From: Planctomycetota bacterium
Lineage (GTDB): Bacteria; Planctomycetota; SZUA-567
Direction of reading: 5' to 3'
Assembly (NCBI GenBank): GCA_020860865.1
Contig: JAJBTL010000216.1
Location: 3,727-10,002, forward strand
DNA: 6,276 bases
The translations under genes were made by a program, and so were the position numbers. Below, piece after piece: positions 1 through 4,474 of the stretch (positions within the stretch are counted from its first letter, which is position 1; each line of letters begins with the position of its first letter). The notes under the pieces were generated by a model that saw nothing but the letters and a program-made list of their open reading frames with translations, was not told the origin of the DNA and did no database searches.

Positions 1-1381
1 CCAGGGTGTCGTCCGCATGCAAAACTTCCGGGCGGCGGCAAGCCCGACTCTCGTCATGACCGTTCCGAACGGCGCGGCCAGCTTCGGCGCCACCCTGGCC
101 CTCCATTTCGGCGCTCAACCGACCGGATCGCCCTATGACATCCTGCGGCAAATTGATATCCGGGACGGCGTCGCCAGCCTCCAGGGCGCCCAGATAAGCG
201 GCAAAAGCGTCGACGACCTCTCGGCCAGCTTCTCGCTCCAGAATGGCATCCTCTCTCTCGGCCAGGCCCGCGTCTCCATGGGCGGCGGCGCCGCCGGCAC
301 CCTCGCCGCCACCGGCACCATAGACTTCAATAGCCCGGCCCCGGCCGTCAACACCCAGGTAACCATCCAGAACCTGCCGCTGTCCGAGTTTAACGCTGAA
401 CTGGCCCAATACATGACAATTGAACAGGGCACGCTCCAGGTTCCCGCCTCAGGCGGCAGCGCCGGCGTCGCTTTTAGAGGCTTCTCGGAGGACGAAATCC
501 TCCAGACCCTGGCCCTCAGCAATTTTACTTTCGCCACCGGTCCCCTGGCCCTGACGACCGGTCCGGTCCTCAATGCCGAACTTGACCGCGCCCGCGTCAT
601 CATGCGTCAGGAAATGACCGGCGACAGTTCCCGCCGCATCACCTTCAGTTCGGTGACCGGCTCCGCCACGGCGAGCGGCAACGGCGTCATCACCATCCCG
701 TCCGAAAACCCGATTGCCCTCGTCGGCGACAACACCGCCGACTTCCGAGCCCAGGGATCCATCCACGCCAACCACACCCTGGATATGCGGGTCATGGTGG
801 CGGGAAAACTCGAGAACCTCATCGGCTTTACCCTGCCGAACCTGATACCAAGCCTCCGCACCGGCTCCGACGCCGACCGGAACCGCTTCATGTCGCAGAT
901 GAACGCGAACGCGGCCCGGGGCCACTACGGTGTCGACATCAAGGGTACCTTCGAAAACATCGACATTAGTGGCATCGGCGCCCTGGCCGGCCGCTTCATC
1001 GCCGACATGGCCCTCGCCATCGGCCCGGGACAGATTCTTGGCGGCATCACCGACCTGGCCAAGGACGGCCCGGAAGCCCTCCTGAACCTCGGCGGCAGCG
1101 CCGTCGGCGGGCTCCTCAACCCGGTCGATACCTTAAAGAACGCACCGAGTAATATCGTTAACGCCCCGGAAAACGTCATCCGCGGCCTCGGCAGCGCTTT
1201 CGGCCTCGGCGGCCGCAAGAGTACGGAAGAAACACAGTCCAATGAAGACGACTCCTCCCGGAAGGCCCGTGAGACAGAACGGGTCGTTCGCGGCCTCGGC
1301 AACCTCTTCGGCGGCAGCCGGAGCGGCAACTCGGAAAGTGACGCCGACGAACCGCGCGGCCTCCTGCCGTTCCTGAGGTAA
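1..1381 (+). CDS. AsmA-like periplasmic protein, C-terminal part (5' end outside window)
   Basis: The reading frame is open from base 2 (codons for QGVVR precede the ATG at 17), so the gene starts upstream and the ATG at 17 is probably internal. About 459 residues are visible. They show the low-complexity, beta-rich pattern of AsmA/AsmA_2 family C-termini: alternating hydrophobic strands, many Gly/Ala/Ser/Thr, and phrases such as ISGKSVDDLSASFSLQNG and GTLAATGTIDF. Counting from the ATG at 17, residues ~310-350 (GHYGVDIKGTFENIDISGIG) look like the final strands. The tail (~residues 386-454) is Gly/Leu/Arg-rich and charged, with a twice-repeated motif (IRGLGSAFGLGGRKS near 388, VRGLGNLFGGSRSG near 424). 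AsmA-type proteins are inner-membrane-anchored periplasmic proteins linked to lipid transport or outer-membrane assembly; the anchor would lie in the missing N-terminus. The family call is from overall style, not a catalytic motif, so an unrelated beta-rich envelope protein remains possible. Confidence 0.65.
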   Translation, partial: QGVVRMQNFRAAASPTLVMTVPNGAASFGATLALHFGAQPTGSPYDILRQIDIRDGVASLQGAQISGKSVDDLSASFSLQNGILSLGQARVSMGGGAAGTLAATGTIDFNSPAPAVNTQVTIQNLPLSEFNAELAQYMTIEQGTLQVPASGGSAGVAFRGFSEDEILQTLALSNFTFATGPLALTTGPVLNAELDRARVIMRQEMTGDSSRRITFSSVTGSATASGNGVITIPSENPIALVGDNTADFRAQGSIHANHTLDMRVMVAGKLENLIGFTLPNLIPSLRTGSDADRNRFMSQMNANAARGHYGVDIKGTFENIDISGIGALAGRFIADMALAIGPGQILGGITDLAKDGPEALLNLGGSAVGGLLNPVDTLKNAPSNIVNAPENVIRGLGSAFGLGGRKSTEETQSNEDDSSRKARETERVVRGLGNLFGGSRSGNSESDADEPRGLLPFLR

Positions 1382-1407
1382 CCGACAGCGCCACCCATGC
1401 CGCAACG

Positions 1408-1446
1408 AACGCCGCCCCCCGCTCCGGGAGGCGGCGTTTGTTTATA
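1408..1446 (+). terminator. Rho-independent terminator of the AsmA-like gene
   Basis: A 9-bp perfect stem, AACGCCGCC (1408-1416) with GGCGGCGTT (1430-1438), closes a C/G-rich loop that can add a CCC/GGG pairing, and is followed by a T-rich run (TTTGTTTAT, 1437-1445). It lies 27 bases after the stop codon, as expected for an intrinsic terminator. Confidence 0.8.
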
Positions 1447-1543
1447 CCGGCGACAGGCTATCGGCGGAAACACCCTCATGACCGCGGAGAATGCCGCGAC
1501 GCGAGAATCCGCACTTTTTTTTTGCACAGGGACGCCGTTTCCC

Positions 1544-1572
1544 TTGCGCCAACGTCGGGAATGATATAGACT
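1544..1572 (+). promoter_or_regulatory. Candidate sigma70-type promoter upstream of adk leader
   Basis: TTGCGC (1544-1549), a 17-bp spacer and TAGACT (1567-1572). By consensus alone this is weak (3/6 and 4/6). It gains weight because it aligns without gaps to the better promoter of the lipoprotein gene (3822-3850): 20 of 29 positions match, including CGGGAAT in the spacer (1556-1562) and TATAnACT at the -10 end. If used, transcription would start near 1579, leaving a ~345-base untranslated leader before adk, or making a separate small RNA. Confidence 0.45.
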
Positions 1573-1578
1573 GCAAAG

Positions 1579-1829
1579 GTTCCAAAACGATTGATAGGTT
1601 TTCGTCTCAAGACGACATGGTTCCCGGGTAATAGTACCTGCCGGCGGCGGTGCCATGTCTGCACATCACAACGCTCTTTCTTTTCTGTACGAAAACCGCG
1701 CCGCTCACGGCAATCCGGCACCACACCGCGACCGGCGGAACATGAGGAAACCAGGTGCGTGGCGGCCCGGGCGGAGGGTCGCGGGTCGCACACCCGAAAA
1801 TACTGAAGCGCGCCGAAAATTCGGCGATA
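1579..1829 (+). other. Structured non-coding stretch; possible adk leader or small RNA
   Basis: No convincing gene is present: the short open frames here lack ribosome binding sites and protein-like composition. Several inverted repeats can be seen: CGTC-TCAA-GACG (1603-1614); GACATGG (1614-1620) with CCATGTC (1653-1659), enclosing GGTA-ATAG-TACC (1627-1638); CGGGT (1782-1786) with ACCCG (1792-1796); and CGCCGAA (1811-1817) with TTCGGCG (1820-1826). It lies directly downstream of the candidate promoter at 1544-1572. I do not recognise tmRNA, RNase P, SRP or a known riboswitch consensus. GC-rich DNA gives some hairpins by chance, so an RNA role is only inferred. Confidence 0.3.
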
Positions 1830-1901
1830 TGACCCTGCACCTCCATGCGCGCTTCGGGCTTGGGATGTACGTTTTTCCGAAAACCAAAATGGCTTTGGTA
1901 T
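1830..1901 (-). repeat. ~72-bp dispersed repeat, copy 1 (inverted relative to copy 2)
   Basis: Read on the minus strand, this matches 4294-4365 on the plus strand at about 60 of 73 aligned positions, with two single-base gaps. The best-kept blocks are ATACCAAAGCCA at one end and ATCCCAAGCC plus GAAGCGCGCATGGA toward the other. This copy ends 24 bases before the adk start and contains CCAAA-atggc-TTTGG, a small hairpin. Its right edge abuts TATAAA (1899-1904), a possible -10 box without a good -35. The single-base gaps break any shared reading frame, so the conservation is at the nucleotide level and not that of a peptide. Confidence 0.8.
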
Positions 1902-1925
1902 AAAACACGTTTCCCGGAGGCACGC

Positions 1926-2579
1926 ATGAAAGTCATCCTTCTAGGCCCACCCGGCGCCGGCAAAGGGACGCAAGCCAAATTCATCTGCGAAGAGTTTGAA
2001 ATACCCCAGATATCCACCGGCGACATGCTCCGGGCGGCGGTCAAGGCCGGCACGCCGTTGGGGAAGGAAGCGCGGTCGGTCATGGATGCCGGGCAGCTCG
2101 TGTCCGATCACCTCATTATCGAACTGGTGAAGGAACGCATCGCCCAGCCGGACTGCGCCCACGGCTTCCTTTTCGACGGCTTCCCGCGCACGCTGGGCCA
2201 GGCCGAGGAGACGGAGAACGCCGGCGTCGAGATAGACGCCGTTGTGGAAATCACTGTCCCGGACGAAATCATCATCGACCGAATGTCCGGGCGGCGCATC
2301 CACATGGCGTCGGGCCGGACCTACCATATCAAACACAACCCGCCGAAAATAGACGGCAAGGACGACGTCACCGGCGATCCGCTTATCCAACGGGCGGACG
2401 ATCACGAGGAAATTGTTCTCCGCCGCCTGGACGAATACCACCGGATGACGGATATCCTGTCCAGCCACTACCAGGCGCTGGCGGCCAAGGCCGGCAAGCC
2501 GAAATTCATCACGGTGGACGGAACGGACAAAATCGAGAACATCACGAAAAACATCTTTGCCGCTCTGTCGAATCTGTAA
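1926..2579 (+). CDS. adk: Adenylate kinase
   Basis: Interconverts ATP + AMP and 2 ADP in the cytoplasm, setting the adenylate energy balance. The start at 1926 is chosen because GGAGG sits 5 bases upstream and the protein then begins directly with the family's first strand (MKVILLGPPGAGKGTQ); the in-frame ATG at 1845 would add 27 residues encoded by the dispersed repeat. Length 217 residues against about 214 in E. coli. The P-loop is GPPGAGKGT (7-15). The AMP-binding segment includes ISTGDMLR (29-36), and FLFDGFPRT (81-89) is the classic Adk signature. The LID (about 119-167) reads GRRIHMASGRTYHIKHNPP followed by GKDDVTGD, matching the Gram-negative zinc-free type, with no four-cysteine zinc site. 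Arginines R119, R123, R156 and R167 stand where catalytic arginines are expected. It stands alone, not beside secY as in many bacteria. Confidence 0.97.
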   Translation: MKVILLGPPGAGKGTQAKFICEEFEIPQISTGDMLRAAVKAGTPLGKEARSVMDAGQLVSDHLIIELVKERIAQPDCAHGFLFDGFPRTLGQAEETENAGVEIDAVVEITVPDEIIIDRMSGRRIHMASGRTYHIKHNPPKIDGKDDVTGDPLIQRADDHEEIVLRRLDEYHRMTDILSSHYQALAAKAGKPKFITVDGTDKIENITKNIFAALSNL

Positions 2580-2616
2580 TCGGAAACGGCGGGGGACGCA
2601 TCGCAGAGTCATAATA

Positions 2617-2666
2617 CCCATGAAAAAGGCTCCTTGACCACGGTAAAAGAGCCTTTTTTCATGGGG
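2617..2666. terminator. Two-way terminator between adk and the repeat-protein gene
   Basis: CCCATGAAAAAGGCTC (2617-2632) pairs with GAGCCTTTTTTCATGGG (2649-2665), with one extra T bulged; the loop is 16 bases. The T run on the right arm and the A run on the left arm give a U-tract in both directions. It lies between the convergent stop codons at 2579 and 2695 and so can end both transcripts. Confidence 0.85.
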
Positions 2667-2694
2667 TAGCGGCGTAGACTAAAGCACGTAGGCC

Positions 2695-3540
2695 TTAGTC
2701 AAACTTGTCTTCGACATAATCCTTCACCTTTTCCCAGGCGCTCCGGTCGTCGTGGGCTGGATCGATGGGACGGTGGTGGTGGCCAAGGTGGTGATCGGTG
2801 CGGGCATCGACGCGGTGATCGACCCGGTTGTCAACGCGGTTGTCGAGGCGATCCACCGGCCTGGCGCCGAGAGCCGGATCGGCCGGGGCGCGCGGGGTGG
2901 TGGTGGCGACGTTGTCCATGTGGGTGGCGTTCTTGTCGGCGACGTCGACGACGTGGTCATACTGATCCTTCGCCATGTCCTTCACGTCGGCGTGGGCGTC
3001 CTTGATGGCGTCCTTTTTATACTCGTAATTGTCCTTGGCGTTATCGACGCGGGCGTTGTACTGGTCCTTCGGGAGATTCTTCTCCATGTCGTACTGGTTC
3101 TTGGCGGCGTTGACTTCGCCCTTGTACTCCTGTTTACTGGCGTCGACGGTGGCCTTGTAGTCGTCCTTCAGGGCACTCTTGACTTCCTTGTAGTCCTGGC
3201 GGTCGACGGTGGCGTCGTTCTTGTACGCGGCCTTGGCGGCGTTGACCCCGGCGTCGTATTCCTGTTTCGCCATGTCCTTGACGTCTTTGTACTCGGCCTT
3301 GGCCTCTTCCTTGACCTGCTTGTAGTCTTCCTTCGGCGCATCCTTGACGGCGTTGTATTCCGCCTTGGCGTGGCGCTTGGTGGAATCGAGATCGTTCTTG
3401 ACGGCGTCGATGGCGTGATCCTTCGAGGTATCGACGATATCCTTCACTTCCTTGTAGTCTTCCTTGGCGGCGTCTTTTACCTCGCCGTAGGTGGGATTGA
3501 CGGGACCGACGGAACCGTCGGGATTTCTCATGGTTGCCAT
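2695..3540 (-). CDS. LEA-like protein of 18 tandem 11-residue repeats with Arg/Asp/His-rich tail
   Basis: The start at 3540 (MATMRNPDGS) is preceded by GAGGAG six bases upstream on the minus strand; an ATG 13 codons earlier has no such site. The 281-residue product has no signal peptide or membrane segment, so it is probably cytoplasmic. Residues 14-211 divide exactly into 18 uninterrupted 11-mers of the form AK-x-[DE]-Y-x-x-V-K-[DN]-[AM], for example AKAEYKDVKDM (80-90) and SKQEYKGEVNA (135-145). Period 11 with Lys/Asp/Glu/Ala-rich, Gly-poor repeats is the hallmark of LEA group 3 proteins and related amphipathic helices, which are disordered in solution and fold on drying or on membranes. 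Residues 212-281 follow: a Pro/Ala linker, an R-[VL]-D-x run (RLDNRVDNRVDHRVDARTD, ~231-249), a His cluster (HHLGHHH, 250-256) and an amphipathic end helix (AWEKVKDYVEDKF). A protective or stress role is inferred. Assignment to a specific family cannot be made by eye; a structural or surface helix protein is the alternative. Confidence 0.8.
   Translation of the reverse strand: MATMRNPDGSVGPVNPTYGEVKDAAKEDYKEVKDIVDTSKDHAIDAVKNDLDSTKRHAKAEYNAVKDAPKEDYKQVKEEAKAEYKDVKDMAKQEYDAGVNAAKAAYKNDATVDRQDYKEVKSALKDDYKATVDASKQEYKGEVNAAKNQYDMEKNLPKDQYNARVDNAKDNYEYKKDAIKDAHADVKDMAKDQYDHVVDVADKNATHMDNVATTTPRAPADPALGARPVDRLDNRVDNRVDHRVDARTDHHLGHHHRPIDPAHDDRSAWEKVKDYVEDKFD
2908..3501 (-). repeat. 18 x 33-bp degenerate coding repeats
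   Basis: This is the DNA encoding the 18 consecutive 11-residue units (residues 14-211) of the repeat protein. Units have diverged at the nucleotide level but keep recurring pieces, on the plus strand CTTGTAGTCTTCCTT, CTTGTACTC and GTCCTTGACG. There are no insertions or deletions that break the 33-base register across 594 bases, which points to growth by unit duplication followed by selection on the protein. Confidence 0.85.
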
Positions 3541-3641
3541 GGCTAACTCCTCTAATTCAATAGAAACGTATACTCTCAAATGGGCCCAATTCCGCCTCTA
3601 TAGTCACTCTGTTGTGGAAAATGCCCGTCTCCTTCACGCTA

Positions 3642-3659
3642 ATTGTTAATTATAACAAT
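3642..3659 (-). promoter_or_regulatory. Inverted repeat enclosing a TATAAT box (candidate promoter/operator of the repeat protein)
   Basis: ATTGTTA (3642-3648) and TAACAAT (3653-3659) form a 7-bp inverted repeat with a 4-bp centre. On the minus strand the centre reads TATAAT (3654 to 3649), a perfect -10 box. The -35 region at the right distance is poor (TTTTCC or TTTCCT, near 3672-3677), which suits a regulated promoter or an alternative sigma factor. The 5' leader would be about 100 bases. Binding by a repressor is inferred from the symmetry only. Confidence 0.4.
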
Positions 3660-3690
3660 GAACAACGTTAAGGAAAAAGGCCGGCGCTGG

Positions 3691-3717
3691 TTGTCCGGGT
3701 TTGGACGGTTTGTCCGG
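3691..3717. repeat. Phased TTGTCCGG repeats in the divergent intergenic region
   Basis: TTGTCCGG occurs at 3691-3698 and again at 3710-3717, 19 bases apart, with an oppositely oriented TTGGACGG (3701-3708) between them. On the minus strand this reads as three units spaced about 9-10 bases, roughly one helical turn: CCGGACAAA, CCGTCCAAA, CCGGACAA. Such phasing suits a protein-binding array, but the units are short and GC-rich. The rest of 3541-3820 holds no gene that I can support. Confidence 0.35.
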
Positions 3718-3820
3718 CCGGGTAATTTTCAGAGCAGGTCGCGGCGGATTGGACCGATAATAAGGACAGACAGGTGTACATTGAAAGAATAGGCCATTTC
3801 GAAAGCGGCGGTTTTTTCCG

Positions 3821-3834
3821 GTTGCCCGGGCAAC
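3821..3834. promoter_or_regulatory. 14-bp perfect palindrome over the -35 box (candidate operator)
   Basis: GTTGCCCGGGCAAC is its own reverse complement and covers the whole -35 hexamer (TTGCCC, 3822-3827) of the lipoprotein promoter. A dimeric repressor bound here would block RNA polymerase. No second copy is seen in the window, so the role is inferred from position and symmetry. Confidence 0.4.
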
Positions 3835-3850
3835 GGGAATCGTATATACT
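3822..3850 (+). promoter_or_regulatory. Sigma70-type promoter of the lipoprotein gene
   Basis: TTGCCC (3822-3827; 4/6 match to TTGACA), a 17-bp spacer, and TATACT (3845-3850; 5/6 match to TATAAT). Transcription would start near 3857 and give a ~36-base leader with the ribosome binding site. A second TATAAT at 3877-3882 abuts the ribosome binding site and is too close to the start codon to serve this gene. Confidence 0.65.
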
Positions 3851-3892
3851 CTCGGGCTTCACGGCATGGCTTTTGTTATAATGGAGGGTGGC

Positions 3893-4252
3893 ATGTATCG
3901 GCGTTTTACACTGATCGTCGTCGTGTGCGGACTGTTCGTTCTGGTGGCGGGGTGTGGCAACCCGCTCAAGCGGCCGGCGGCCAACGTCTTTCCCGGCAGC
4001 AAGGAATACGAGGAGCGGGTCGCGACCTTCAAGATAACCCCGAAGCAGGCCTATGACATCGCCCACGAGGAGGCGGTGACGGACAACAAGCTCCAGTTCC
4101 TCTCCCGGAAGCCGACGGTGGTGGTGAAGCGCTGGTACGTTTTCAGTATGCCGCAAGGGAGCGGCGCCCAGCTCCAAGGCTACCATGTCCACGGCGACAC
4201 CGGCCAGGTCCGGTTCCATGCGGAAAAACGCACGGTGACCAGCCAGAAATGA
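3893..4252 (+). CDS. Small lipoprotein with a PepSY-like region, function unknown
   Basis: The start at 3893 is chosen because GGAGGG lies about 5 bases upstream and the protein then begins with a standard lipoprotein signal: MYRRF, a hydrophobic core (residues 6-19) and the lipobox V18-A19-G20-C21, with C21 the lipidated residue. The ATG at 3866 would put 9 atypical residues ahead of the signal. Residue 22 is Gly, not Asp, so by the E. coli +2 rule the protein would tend to go to the outer membrane. The mature part is ~99 residues. A short helix (AYDIAHEEA, 53-61), a strand with an exposed Trp (VKRWYVFSM, 78-86) and GYHVHGDTGQVRF (96-108) resemble the helix-strand-VxxDxxTGxV pattern of PepSY domains, which are small extracytoplasmic domains often tied to protease inhibition or envelope sensing. 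That resemblance is tentative. The gene is monocistronic, read away from the LEA-like gene across a shared control region. Confidence 0.75.
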   Translation: MYRRFTLIVVVCGLFVLVAGCGNPLKRPAANVFPGSKEYEERVATFKITPKQAYDIAHEEAVTDNKLQFLSRKPTVVVKRWYVFSMPQGSGAQLQGYHVHGDTGQVRFHAEKRTVTSQK

Positions 4253-4293
4253 CGCGGGTTTACTCGTCCGGTACTGATTCACATGGCACCACC

Positions 4294-4365
4294 ATACCAA
4301 AGCCACTTTAACTTTCGGGAACCGTATATCCCAAGCCTGAAGCGCGCATGGATGGTACAGAATCA
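4294..4365 (+). repeat. ~72-bp dispersed repeat, copy 2
   Basis: Partner of the inverted copy at 1830-1901, with about 82% identity over 73 aligned positions. It lies 41 bases after the lipoprotein stop codon and 26 bases before the two-way terminator, so it would be transcribed in the 3' end of the lipoprotein message. The shared block ATCCCAAGCC-tGAAGCGCGCATGGA is the strongest. No flanking target-site duplication or transposase is seen. The internal CGGGAACCGTATATCCC (4316-4332) resembles part of the lipoprotein promoter but lacks a -35 box. Confidence 0.8.
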
Positions 4366-4390
4366 AACAACCGAATCTTCAGCGTGCTTC

Positions 4391-4434
4391 CATATAAAAA
4401 AGCGCTCCCTCGACGGGGAGCGCTTTTTTATATG
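4391..4434. terminator. Two-way terminator between the lipoprotein gene and ruvB
   Basis: A 19-bp perfect inverted repeat, CATATAAAAAAGCGCTCCC (4391-4409) with its complement at 4416-4434, and a 6-base loop (TCGACG). The GC-rich core is flanked by an A run and a T run, giving a U-tract in either direction. It lies between the convergent stop codons of the lipoprotein gene (4252) and ruvB (4475). Confidence 0.9.
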
Positions 4435-4474
4435 GATGGCTGCATCGTGGATGTCGTACGCTGCGGAAAAGACG

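Noticed and set aside
1515..1523. Run of nine T in the gap before adk
   Set aside because: No stable hairpin precedes it on the plus strand, so it is not a terminator tail; the flanking GCAC pair is a direct repeat, not an inverted one.
1579..1829. Possible RNase P RNA, tmRNA or SRP RNA
   Set aside because: GAGGAAA occurs at 1744-1750 but is not followed by the RNase P GTCC signature, and no tmRNA or SRP conserved loops are seen.
1845..1925. In-frame upstream start that would extend Adk by 27 residues
   Set aside because: The extension is encoded by the dispersed repeat, has no ribosome binding site, and Adk proteins normally start at the strand before the P-loop. GGAGG precedes the ATG at 1926.
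2752..3546. 264-codon open frame on the plus strand encoding a very Val/Leu-rich, membrane-like protein
   Set aside because: It is antisense to the 11-mer repeat gene. Lys, Asp and Tyr codons (AAG, GAC, TAC) read backwards as Leu and Val, which explains both the openness and the false hydrophobicity. It has no ribosome binding site.
3877..3882. Perfect TATAAT just ahead of the lipoprotein gene
   Set aside because: It touches the ribosome binding site, so transcription from it would start at or inside the site; the promoter at 3822-3850 is better placed.
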